From Anthonomus grandis grandis (taxonomy: Eukaryota > Arthropoda > Insecta > Coleoptera > Curculionidae), in NCBI RefSeq assembly GCF_022605725.1, contig NC_065561.1, forward strand, positions 21,242,256-21,306,255: a stretch of 64,000 nucleotides of DNA, written 5' to 3'. Position numbers and translations under genes: made by a program. Shown here piece after piece: positions 24,640 to 37,300 of the stretch. Below the pieces are notes generated by a model that saw only the letters and a program-made list of their open reading frames with translations, made no database searches and was not told the DNA's origin. How positions within the stretch are numbered: the first letter of the stretch is position 1; every line of letters begins with the position of its first letter.

Positions 24640-25450
24640 AGAACTTAAATGGTCAAAGAGTTTCTTTTGATGTTTTTGATTCGTTTTGTACCACTGGAAT
24701 AAGTGTATGTCTTATAGTTTCCAAGCTATGAATTTTTTAAGTTTCTTATTAAATTATGCTTATTTGTCTTTGAATGTTTTTTCCTGGAAAAACTCATAAC
24801 TTTCACACGCATCTGTTATCGTTTTTGGAATATTTGAAATCTTCTGAATCATTTTTATGTATATTTGTCTTACAATCCGAAAGGGGTCAACTTTGTAATT
24901 TTTTTTTTGTAAAAAATAAAAATGTTTAAACGTATTTTAGAACGTTTTTGGCATATTTGGAATTTTTTGCATTGTTTGGTGCCACTGGAAAATTCGCAGG
25001 TCTTATAGTTTCCAAGCTACGGGCTTTCAAAGTTTCTTATTAAATTATGCATATTTGTCTTACAGTCGGAATACGATTAAATTTGAAATTTTTTCCTGTA
25101 AAAACTAATAATTTTCAAACCCATTTGTTACCCTTTTTTAAATATTTGGGACTTTCTGAATCAGTTGATATAACGGGAGAAATTGTATCTCTCATAGTTT
25201 CTAAGCTACGGGCGTTCAAACTTTCTTAAAAAATTATGAATTTTTGTCTTACAATCCACAAAGGGTCAACTTTGTTAGTTTTTTTTGGAAAAAATAATAT
25301 TTTTATACGTGTTTTTTTAACGTTTTTAGAATATTTGGCATCTTTTGAATTGTTTGGTGTCACTGGAAAATTAGGAAACTGGAAAAAAACTGGAAGGTTT
25401 CATAGTTTCCAAGTAGAGCAAAACATATTGATTAAGAAAAACTTATTATC
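24640..25450 (+). repeat. Left arm of a large inverted repeat, internal period about 189 bp
   Basis: Words TATTTGTCTTACA, ATAGTTTCCAAGCTA and CCACTGGAAAATT recur about every 190 bases (GTCTTACA at 24867, 25057, 25246). The whole set returns in reverse complement at 26530-27230, so the two regions could pair over several hundred bases. Short open frames here (for example 25236-25565) are repeat-derived. Confidence 0.85.
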
Positions 25451-26529
25451 GAATGCGTTGAAAATATCTATATCAAAGCCAAAGTCAACAAAAAACCGTA
25501 TACTAATACTAATAATGTCCTGTAGTCACTATGAACAATTAAATATCACTGCAATTCTGAATTAAGCAATTTACAAACTCTGCAAATATAAAAAAAGACA
25601 TTTTAAGAACGTGTACATCCTATTCAATTAAATTATGCATACACCTTAATAGTTTGCTGGTTTCATATATTTCAAAGGATAAAAAAAGATTTATCTCTTC
25701 TTGCTTATTTCATGAAATTCTGGACTTGGTCTTAGACTGTACTGCTACTAAAAGCAGTAATGTCTTGGTAACTTTCATGTGGAATATGTAAGTTCCTCTT
25801 TAACCCCTTAGCAAATATATGATGATGAAAATTTATTATAAATCCCTTATTATTGAATACTGTCACGATTTCTTTATTGAAATAAGCGATACTCAACTTT
25901 AAGACTGCCCGCATATTGATACTAATAGTAGTGTATATTTTCCACCTTTTTTATTAACTTACAGACGTAATCGATGACCGTACACTTAATTAACGACTTT
26001 GTCGAGTTATACCCGAAACCCTTCGTAAACCGCTCGTTTGCAGCCGATTGTTGAACGATTCCCACCACCCCCCATCTTTCACCCCTTGCGGGGATGAACC
26101 CAAACGAATTGAATGGCACAGATTTAGAACAATACCGTGCATTATTAAAGGCTCCCCCCCGGTAAAAATGACATCTCCAGTTTAAATGACATTTTGTTGA
26201 CTTGCGGGCTAATCTTGACAAAATGACAACGATTACTATTATTATTATTAATCGTGCGTAACACGGACAGAAAGGACGACAGGTTTAATGGGAGTTTAAT
26301 AAGGGATTCGGGGGGGATACGAACTAATTGACGTTGTAATAGGACCGTCGAGTTTTATTTGATTTGGTGTTTACATATCGATTTGAGGTTGGATTATTTT
26401 ATTTTCATTTATTATGAGTATATACAGGGTGAGGCATGTCTGAGGAGGATTTTAAATAAGATTGTTTAATAGGGTTTAATGGGTAAATAAAAATAACTTC
26501 AGATAATCGATTTAAAGTGTTTCAGTTGT
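25451..26529. other. Spacer of the large inverted repeat, with a GC-balanced island
   Basis: No gene was recognised. Positions about 25945-26300 have clearly more balanced composition (CGAGTTATACCCGAAACCC, runs of C near 26065 and 26155) than the repeats around them and could be a conserved noncoding element. An open frame on the minus strand here shows no known domain. Confidence 0.35.
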
Positions 26530-27230
26530 ACTAGAAGATTCCCAATATTCCAAAAACGTTTAAAATTTTTTTTTTATTTTTTACAAAAAAAAATTACAAA
26601 GTTGACCCTTTTCGGATTGTAAGACAAATATGCATAAAAGAAACTTTAAAATTTCATAGCTTGGAAACTATGAAACGTACAGTTTTTTCAGTGATACCAA
26701 CTGATTCAAAAGATTCTAAATATTTTAAAAAGGGTAACAAATGGGTTTGAAAATTATTAGTTTTTACAGGAAAAAAATTCAAATTTTATATATTCCGACT
26801 GTAAGACAAATATGCATAATTTAATGAAACTTTGAAAGCCCGTAGCTTGGAAACTATAAGACCTACGAATTTTCCAGTGACACCAAACAATGCAAAAGAT
26901 TCCAAATATGCCAAAAACGTTATAAAATATGTTTAAATTTTTTTTTATTTTTTACAAAAAAAATTACGTTGACCCTTTTCGTAAGACAAATATGCATAAA
27001 TGAAACTTTAAAAGTTCATAGCTTGGAAACTATAAGACGTACAACTTCTCCAGTAATTTCAGATGATTCAAAAGATTCCAAATAATTTAAAGATTATAAA
27101 AAATAATTTTGAATATTATTAGTTTTCCCCGGAAAAAATATCAAAGTTGACCATATTCTGACTCTAAGACGACTATGCATCATAATTCAATAAAAAACTT
27201 TGAAAGAATATTTCAACTGTACAAAAATAT
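26530..27230 (-). repeat. Right arm of the large inverted repeat
   Basis: Reverse-complement counterpart of 24640-25450: TGTAAGACAAATATGCATAA recurs at about 26619, 26801, 26981 and 27164, spaced 180-183 bases, with TAGCTTGGAAACTAT and CCAGTGACACCAAAC between. Two unit types alternate, giving a step of about 362 bases. Confidence 0.85.
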
Positions 27231-28689
27231 TTATATATGAAATTGTTGGGGAAAAAAGGACCTTTTTTCTTAAGCTAATTTGCCTTAGATACCCAAATTC
27301 TTGATCTACAGGGGCGTGTTTACCTTTAAGAAAATCTTTTATAATTTTGGAAAAGAATTGTGACAATATTTCAAGTGTGTTTTTAAAGTTATACCGGAAA
27401 ATGTTGCCCTAGAATCTTTCTGAGGGTCCTTAGACCTTGCTGGACACAATTGCCTATAACTCAGTCAATTTTTAAGTTACAAAAATCCTCTCTTTGTTCT
27501 ACAAGTTTTCCTTTGAGAATACTCCAATTGCTTTATTTGGAAAGAAAAATTGATAAGTTGTATGTATAAAGGCCCTCCATTTGGTCAGAACTTCTGTTAC
27601 CGGTTATATAATGGAGAAATGATCCTTTTTTGGCCGTATTCTATTTTTTTGGGGAAATAAAGAATCTTTGAAATGGGCTTCGCTTTCTCAATTTTAGTTT
27701 TGGAAAAAGAGGAAAGTTGGCGCCCAACAACAATAACCTTTTTACAAACATGACATTATTACTAACCTGCTTGCTGACCAAATTGATGTTCCTCTTCACG
27801 TTTAAATAAATTAAAATAGAGTTAAGCAACTTGTAATTGTAATTGTAAATGCCACAAAAATTGAGCTACAATCGTGGCAACCCTGTGGACTCATCAAACT
27901 CATTAATCTTGTTCGAAAGATTTGAACATCTTATTGTCAAGAGAAACAGGATCAATATAAAATACTGTAATGTTAAATTAAACTAGAATTATTAGAGGTT
28001 GTTCCTGTGGCAATTAGAGCCGGTAAAGCGGTAGTTAATCTCTACGGATTACAGCGGAACAAACAACAAATAATACGGCGAGGGCTAAAGGGTTAATATG
28101 CCTGAAATTTTAATTGTGAACAAATACGCCGATACGTATCCCGCGGTTGAAGGGTTATATTTACCTACGGGAGCCGCTTGGTCTAAAACTGAAAAATCAG
28201 CAAGTTAATGGATAAATTGTTGAAAAAAAACTGTTGAGCGTGAACGATGTTTAAAGTAATTTTTGAAGTCGATGTTGACTCGAGCTAATGAGTAGTAAAA
28301 CAATTATTACAGCTCATTTCCCTTAAAAACTATAAAATCAATCAGTCGATCATAAGCTAGAAAAAACTCACCCTATTTAATGTAAATCACATGGAGAAAT
28401 CCTTAAGCAATGCTGAACCAAGCAATAAAGTTATTCGTTCTAAGGGGAAGGGAAAGAAGAGTCGATTTCGTGTGCCAGAAAATCCTAAGGAAACCGGAAC
28501 ATCCGCTCCGAGAGTATGGGAAAACATCTGAGTTGGCGTTTGCTATTTTACAGGGTGCAACTGGTGCTACTTTATATTAGCTGTGTTAAAATATTAGGGT
28601 TTTTTTGAGAACTCTTTTTCTTCATCGGTCTGTTTATTATTTAATAATTTGGGCAGAAGGAATTTGTAGTAGATCCCTTAATTCCTTCT
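27231..28689. other. Intergenic, no gene recognised
   Basis: Nothing coding seen. Positions about 28010-28200 (with GCCGGTAAAGCGG, ACGGCGAGGGC and CCCGCGGTTGAAGG) are GC-balanced and could be a conserved noncoding element. Confidence 0.3.
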
Positions 28690-30965
28690 GTTTCTATCAA
28701 CTGCCTGGAAGTGATAGAAATATTTAACTAATTACAGGCAGTTACAATGTTTTTGAAACGTTCTTATCTTGCAAGCCTTCCTGGACGTAATGGATATATC
28801 TTAGTAAGTCCAGGCAATTGATGAACTAATTTGTTTGAAACGTCCATGAGTTGGTACCAGGCCTTGGTGGATTTAGAACTATTGCCCTTTCAACTGCCTA
28901 GAACTAGTATGATATTTCCACCCACATACTATAGTTCCAGGCAGCTGTAGGAATTATTCCTCTTAAATGTTAAGGTCGTGCAGGCAAATTTGGTACCTGG
29001 GGACTTCGTTTTTTTCAAAAGAGCAATAACATGCTGCAAATTTTCTGTATACTTCAAAGTTTCATTATTTATAGTTCCAAGAATAAATTCCGGAAACAGC
29101 CAACCAACCTTCTTTTAGCGAAAATGTAGGAAGAATCAATTATGATCGACTAAATTCCTTTACTACTTAAATAGGCCAACTGTGGAGCGTTTCAATTCGG
29201 GACTTTACCATTAAAAATTTGCTCAATTATTGATTTCATCCATCTGAACTTCAGGGGTTCTTTGTCTCATGATCTTCAGTGATTGTAATTGCAGAAACCT
29301 TCACAGAAAAATGTGAGATGGATCTATAGGAATCCTTTTTAATAATCTTGTATATGCGTAGAACGTTTCCTCGTTAAACTGCCTGGAAGTGAAATATTTT
29401 ACCAATTCCAGGCAATTAATGGAATTATTCTTGAGAGCGGATTCAAGAAACTATAAAAAAGCATTTTTGACTCACTTGATTATAAGCTGGAATTTTGAGT
29501 AAAAATCCTTACACTTATGCCTCATTGGAAATTATATTAACATAGTGTTTTTTTTTGAGAATTCTGTTTCCACATCGGTTTGTTTAATAATTAAGAATTT
29601 GAACAGGAGGATTTTGTTTGGTTCAACTAATTTCTAAGGATTGTTCACCAAAATTCCCCTGCAATATATAGCAATTAATAATTTATAAAAATTGCCATTA
29701 CTAGCAGTATTGTAACAGTTCATGCATTATTTAATTCTGGGTTGTGCAAAATATTTGAAATGTGATAGAGCCCTTTGTGATCCATAGTGGGTTAGAAAAC
29801 AATGCAAAGGTATATTTTAGGCACTACTTTTATCACAGTCATGGAGAAACACATTGAGACTAAGTTTGAACTTGTAGAAATGGGTAGGAAAGTATAATGG
29901 TCAAAAGCAGCCTAATTTTTCTTTTATTTTTGCAGATGTAGAAACCCTTGGTATGGAAATGTCCACTGATTTGGAATCTACCTTCAAGTAAGATATACGT
30001 TTTAACTTAGAAGCATGTCATCATTACAAACTGTAGATCTATTTAATATTTACTTCTTAAACTTTTACAGGCCATAATATCGTCAGATTGTTTAGGAAAA
30101 GTTATCAAATTGCACGATCTAGGCTAACGAACTTATAACCTATCAGTCTTACTTAGTTCCTTCTTGTTCTGCCTGGAATAAGAAATATATATAAACATTA
30201 ACTAATTCCAGGCAGTTGATGGAGTTGTAATCTCCAATCTGGCTAACCTTCCTGACTCTTTTCAACTGCCTGGAAGTGATGGAAATATTTTACTAAGTCC
30301 AGGCAGTTAAAACATATGATCAGACGTGTTCAAGAGGTGATACAAGGACCTGAAGCATTGTCTGGAACAATTTATAATTAAATTCGAATTTCCTTTCAGG
30401 AGTGGAACGTAACAAAGAACAATTTCATTTTTATTTCAGAGTGAGTTTTTAAGATATGTTAAGCAGATAGTATCTTTAAGGACTCAATAAACGATCAGCA
30501 TTTTGTACTGTGAATATCCCTTAGTGAGAAACTGGATGATCTTCTTGTGGGTTAGATCTGTAATGAAAATACACAGTTTGGATGTAAAACATTTTAGACT
30601 GAACAGACTGCAACTAATAAACCTTTGCTCATATGTAGAAATCTGAACAATTTGCTTTCTTTGAATTTGATTTAGGAGGTTTTTCTAGTCACAATATTCA
30701 AATTATTAGTCATCACACTGGACTTGAGTATGTTGGTTTTATTTTTTCATGTCTTGCAGGCATCCCTAGACTTAGAACGTTTCTCTTATGTAATGGATAA
30801 TAAGTATCGAAGTAATGGAAATATTTTACTTATTCCAGGCACTTTATAAAGTCGTTCCTCTGCAATGTCTATGTCTTGCAGATCTTTATGCACTTAGAGA
30901 GCTTGCTCCTTCAACTGCCTGGAAGTGATGGAAATATATTACTTATTCCAGGCAGTTGATGAAGT
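28690..30965. repeat. Cluster of GCCTGGAA inverted-pair hairpins
   Basis: At least six close inverted pairs of TTCAACTGCCTGGAA and TTCCAGGCAGTTGA, mostly with loops of about 20-30 bases: 28697-28743, 28890-28947, 29374-29418, 30167-30220, 30261-30308 and 30910-30960; a weaker one is at 28778-28825, and a half copy at 30835. Between the arms most copies share GAAGTGATGGAAATAT and TTACTAATTCC-like words, so these are copies of one module, not chance palindromes. They lie in the 5' flank of Rrp6. Function is unknown. Confidence 0.85.
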
Positions 30966-31252
30966 GATTAATATCAGTCTGAGGTACATAAATTATAGTT
31001 ATTAATTGGGAAAACCATGCCAAGAAACACATTTTCCAGATGATCCAGATTTTTCCATATTTCTCTTCTGTACATACCTTAACGCACGGTACGTATTTAC
31101 TTAATATTTTGCTTAAAAAATCCCCGAGCGTTCCAGCCAGGAGCCACTTCCGTCGAATTATTTAAGGTTAAATTTTTAGGTTATAAAGGTCTTGCACCCA
31201 AAGGATTTTTTACACAAATTGTAATTAAACTATTTCTAACTTTTAATACAAA

Positions 31253-31369
31253 ATGGAAAAGGAAAAAGATCAGGAAAACCTTGCAGAAGCCGAAAATCCT
31301 GCAATGCCTCCTAGCCAAGAAACCAGCGACATTATTCCAGGTTACAAGAGCATAGACGATTTTACAAAG
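31253..31369 (+). CDS. Rrp6: Rrp6 exon 1 (N-terminus)
   Basis: ATG at 31253 (A at -3, G at +4) opens 39 codons of charged sequence ending GYKSIDDFTK, with donor GTATGT at 31370. Homology to Rrp6 starts at the end of this exon. The next intron is only 54 bases. Confidence 0.8.
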
Positions 31370-34300
31370 GTATGTACCTAAAAAAGGCTGTTTACTTTAC
31401 TATTTACTCTAATATCTCTTTAGGATGGATTTAAAATCCTTATGGAAGGCATCAAACATGCCAACGCACTACCTTCAGGCAACGATTTAAACTTTTACAG
31501 AACCTTTGAGTCGTTCAATAACATTAACAAAAGCCAATCCGACCAAATCTTGGCAAATATTTCTAACTTATTGAAGAAAACCGAAGTCGGGGGCAACATT
31601 TATAACCAGACCGTCGATAAGAAAACGGAAATCCTTATAGACGCCAACGATATCATTTTAGAACGAATTGCCAATGATATAGATGAAATGAACGGTATTA
31701 AGAAGTTCTATAATGAACCCGTTGTGTTGCATACAGTTAGCGCCCAAGTACCTGCCAATATTAATGGGTCTTGGAACAGGAGCAACGTGAAGTTTTCTAT
31801 GTCTGATAATATTCTAACTAAGGTAAGTTTATTTTTATTAGCTTGAATTTGTATCTATAAAATGGGGTTTTATTTATTAAATATTCAGCTGGATCAAACC
31901 GTAGCTGGTTATTTAATGATTTGTGTCACAATAGTGCAATAGACAAGATTGTGACTATTTTAATAAATAAATCCCAGTAATTTAAATACTTGAGTATATA
32001 TACTAATTGTGAGGAATCATTCATGTAGTCAAGACTTCAATAATTTTTGACCATACTGACAATCTGTTTAACACCTCATGGAGGTACCATAGGATCCACT
32101 AGTTATTTTAAATGTAGTAATTATCATTTTTTTTTCAACATATTATATCCTATAAACATGATTTATTTTTAATGGTTCATGCAGGAACTAAGCAATCCTT
32201 TTTGGTACAAATTATGAAGCATGCAATTGAATAGTACACAGAAATTGTACTGGAAAGGTACCCAATGAGGTACAGGTTTTTTTAGAAACAACTTAAAGAA
32301 ACTCATTCATATTTCTGAATGTAAAATTGCTATTTTTAATATTAACTTTCTAAAGCTTAAGAAAAATGTGGATTAAGGCAAATACAGAAACTTACTATAG
32401 CAAAGAAAACTGAGAATGTGAACAAGACCTAATAAATAAAATAAATAATTATAAGCAGCATTAATACACAATTCAAGATTGAAAGTACAATCAAAGATAT
32501 TAAAAACTCTATGAGACATTCTGTAAAGGAGAAAAGTGGAGGTTAGAACCATCAGAGAGCAATAAGAAAAAGGCCTCGGAATAAACCAAACAGTATCTTT
32601 TTTTTATTTGTCTCTTTCTAACTAATTTCAACTGCTTGGAAGTGAGAGAAATTATGCCTTATTTCCAGGCAGTTGAAGTCATTTTTGTCTCTTTTTACTT
32701 AATGCAATTACTTGGAAGAGTGAGAGATATAGATGATTTTACAAAGCTACGAGTGAGGGGAAGCTGTTCTTTGTAGATAAACTGGTACCAAACACCACTT
32801 TGAACATTTGATACTATTCGTCAATGTATAAAAGATCGGAATTATTGGATTCTGTTTAGATATAAAAGTTGATCAATACATTGAATACAAATTCAAAGAA
32901 CTACCTTGTCCTTAATATAGATTTTAATATTCAAATAAGATTTTAATTTCAGATATGAAGGATCCTTAAAAATTTTCTTTTTGTGAGTTAGAGGGAGTTT
33001 TATCCACAAGAATCAACCAGTTAATTAAACTGTCTGGAAGATTGTCAACTTTTTTTTGTCCTTCCAAGTAGTTCAAGTGGTCATTGATCTCTTCCAGGCA
33101 GTTGAACACTTTCAACTGCTTGGAAAAATTAACTGGTAATCTCACAATTTTCGACTGTCATTTCTCAAAAGTCGTGAAGTTTAAAGAAATCAAATAGTGG
33201 ATTTCTGGATTTTTTTTACAGTTCAGTCTGATTGGGCGATTTTCTGTTAATTTCCAGGCGGTTGAATTATGCGTTCAATTTTTCACAATTTTGCAAACTT
33301 TCAGGCAATTTAGTTAGTTCATTCATCAGTGAATTCCATGCAGTTGAATAATGGAATTAATTTCAATATTCCAGGCAGTTGAGCATTGAAATTTGGCAAA
33401 TATCTGGAACAATGAATTCATGATTCAACTGCCTGGAATAATTAAATTAATTCAATGATTCAACCTGGAATTTAAGAAAGAATGAACTGAACTACTTTAA
33501 ATTTGACAAAATGCTTGAAAAATAAATCCTTGGCTCAACTGCCTGGAATAATGAACTTAATTCAATGATTCAACCTGGAGTTTAATGAGGAATGAACTGA
33601 ACTACCTGAAATTTAATAAATATCTTAAAAAATTGATCCTTGGCTCAACTGCCTGGAATAATGAAATTATTTCAATGATTCAACCTGGAGTTTAATGAAG
33701 AATGAACTGAACTACCTGAAAAAAATTGATCCTTGACTCAACTGCCTGGAATAATGAAATTAATTCAATAATTCAACCTAGAATTTAATTAGAAATGTTT
33801 ATATCTATTTAGTTTCTTGTGACTTATTATTACTTTAGCGACCTATTAACTTTATTGTGGCTCAAACACCGTTTTTAAGTAATTTTAATAAAAAAATTGT
33901 TTCTTGTGAGCATGACAAATTATTCATTTACCTTATTTCTATAGGATACTTCAAATAAAACGAATGCAACCACTATACGCCTTCTGGCGGGAGAGAACAT
34001 CCTGAGGCCTCAAAAGTTTTTCAAGGATAAGATAAATAATAATAATGATTATCCTTGGGAGCCGAGGATAAGGGACAAACCAAACTCCCTTAAACCTTTA
34101 GCAATCTTTTTAGAGGAAACTGAAAATGGAAAAGAGTAAGTAAACTATTAACCTTACGGAGCTTTGTATTTATTATTAAAATATTATAGGTTTTCTCACC
34201 CTTACGAGTTTGAACTAGACAGATTCACCCCGGCAGAAAATTTACTAAAAAAAACTGAAATAACTTCACCGAAACCCATCAAAGACACCCCACTCATTGA

Positions 34301-37300
34301 AATCAATACGCCAGAGCAACTTCCAGAATTGCTAGAGGATCTACAGAAGTACCAGTTTATTGCTGTTGATGTGGAACATCATTCATATAGATCTTTTATG
34401 GGGATAACGTGTCTAGTGCAAATTTCTACCCCCGAAAAGGATTATTTGATCGATGCTTTAGCTTTGAGGAATGACTTGTGGGTTTTGAATGAAGTGTTTA
34501 CTAAACCCAGTATAACTAAGGTAAAGCTTTTCTTATTTCAATTCAATATATTACGGTAATTAACCAATTTACAAAATAAATATAAGTATAAAAAATATTC
34601 AATAAAATAAGATTTTATATTGCAATACAACACCTAAAGTAGTAGTACTATCATTAATTATTATTACTTATGCTAGATATCATAAAAAAAACAGACAACA
34701 GGTAACATCAAATAAAATAAAATATAAGGACAACAGTGCTTTAAAACAGAGTAACTCCAATAGAAAAGAAGACACATTTTAAGCAAAGTCAAGATATTAA
34801 ATTATATTGCACTTAAGCAGATTTTAAAATTCGTTGAAGTGAATTCAGAGAACAATGAAACAAATCTATACTGACACTATTTGAGTTAATCATCATTTAA
34901 TTTACTGCACAGTTTTCACCATACAGTGTATAATAGAATAATCTAGTCTGTCTGAGCACTGTAGTAGGAGGAACATTTAAATTAAGCTGACACATCAACT
35001 CAGGAGGCTGTATTACATTGTTAAGAATCTTATAGGTTGTGACAATATCACAGTTTTTACGTCGAGTCTCCAACTTTTGAATGTTCAGGAATCTATACAT
35101 TTCATTCTAATTAATATCAATACAAGAAATATTAAGCTTGTAAGCAATGTATCTTATGAATTTATGTTGAACTTTTTCTAGGCACATTATATATTTAGAC
35201 TTTAGTTGACTGTGAACCAATGAAAAATACAGAAGTTTGATGGAATCAATACTGCTTAAATCATGAGTGTGCCTCTTAATAAAACCGAACATTTTGTAAC
35301 CCTTATTACAGAGGTCTTCAATATTTTTTGAAAAAGTTAGTCTGCAATCAAAAAGCACCCCAAGATCTCTAATATCTTCTCAATAAGTGAACTCATTAGA
35401 TGGTACTGATGGAATGGTGGACTAAAACTCCTGGTAAATTGAATATATTTGCATTTTTTAACATTTAGGACCGTTCCATTGTTCTTGCACCATAATTTGT
35501 GAAGTTACTGTCTATAATTTTAAAAATCTTAACATCATCAGCAAAAAGTAACACATTACAATAATGAAAGCAATGAACAACATCATTAATAAAGAGATTT
35601 AAATAAAAAGGGGACAAGATGGGCACCCTAAGGAACCCCAGAAGTCACTAGAAAAGCACTAGAATAAAAGTTATTTATCTTTACAAACTGTGGTCTTCCA
35701 CAAATATGACTTCAACCAGGCCAAAAGACAACCACTGATGCCATAGAATGACAATCTTGTAACCAGTAGAGAATGATTAACCCTGTCAAAGGCCTTGGAA
35801 AAGTCAGTATATATGGAATCGACTGGCATACCATTCTCCAAGGCCCCCAAAGACAAAGCTGTTTGGTAAAGCAACAAATTAGTGGTAATGGACCTACCCA
35901 TGTTGCTTAGTTGTGATTATGTTTTTAAATTTCTCTGATAAAAAATCTGTGACAAAACATTCAAAAACCTTTGCAAAGTAACAAGCCAGAGATACGGTAG
36001 TTTTTCACATCATCCCTCTGACCAGTATTCTTAAATATAGGAGTCAAATCATTTAACTTCCATGAGGTTGGAAAACTGCCTGTCTTGAAAGACAAATTAG
36101 AAACCAGTCAAAGTGGACGTGCCAAAGCAAAAGCAAGTGTTTTATAAAAACAGCTTGAATAGGGCCCTTATTAACATTGACATTGGTAAACTTTTTGAAG
36201 ACCTCATATATTTGTTTATGCATTTCATTAATATCAAAAGAACATGTAATATGAGGCTGCATAAACATCAAAATCATCAGGAGAGAAGACTGAAGAAAAA
36301 TATTGTGCAAATAAGGATGCTATTTCATGACCATTTTTAGCCACTGCATCCAAATATTTCACAGTAGATGGAATATTGTTATTTTGTGTCTTATCTCTTA
36401 TATATTTTTAGAAATATTTAAGGTTACTGGAAATGGAAAATTGCGTTTGCTCAATATAGTCTGAGTAGCATTGATCGGTCTGCTTTTTACAGATTGCTGA
36501 ACACTTCATAGTCTTTAACAGCTTTAGACTGCTGTCTTAATCTTTTTTGCAAGACATTCGATTTCAATTCTGAGCTGAATCATATTGGAACCTTAAATTT
36601 ATGATAGGAATGTTCATTTTTATGATAGGAGGAACAAAATAGGTGAGAGCATTGCCTAATGAATTATACAAACAGTCTTCACTTTTTCGATTTCTGCACT
36701 CAAGATCTGAATAAGCCAGACGTGTATACAAATAATATTTGTTAGTAATTAACATACAAACTATAAAATTTCAGATTTTTCATGGTGCCGACTCGGACAT
36801 CCCTTGGCTCCAACGGGACTTATCCCTCTACGTGGTCAATATGTTCGACACGCACCAGGCGGCCAAACAACTCGGTTATTCCGGGTTATCATTGGCGTAT
36901 CTGATGAGACGCTTTTGTAGTTTTACGCCAAATAAACAGTTCCAACTGGCCGATTGGCGGATACGTCCCTTGCCCACGGAATTGAAGAATTACGCGCGAG
37001 AAGACACCCATTACTTGATATACATTTATCAAAACATGAGGAACGAGTTGATCGACAAAGGAAACGGGAAAAGTAATCTGTTGAAGGCGGTTATCGGGCA
37101 AAGTACCGCGTTATGTCTAAAAGTAAAAGCGATATGTTTTTGAGGGAGTTGAAAGTTGAAAAACGTGAAATTCGTTTTAGAGATACTTCAAACCGATTTG
37201 GAACGAACAGAGTCACATGGAGTTTTACCGGAGGTGTCACAGGAATTTCGATAACAGGCAGCTGTTTGCTCTGAAGGAAATTTACAAGTGGAGGGATCGA

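Noticed and set aside
28690..30965. MicroRNA precursors
   Set aside because: Stems are only about 15 bp in a ~50-base module, too short for a typical precursor, and copies are clearly repetitive.
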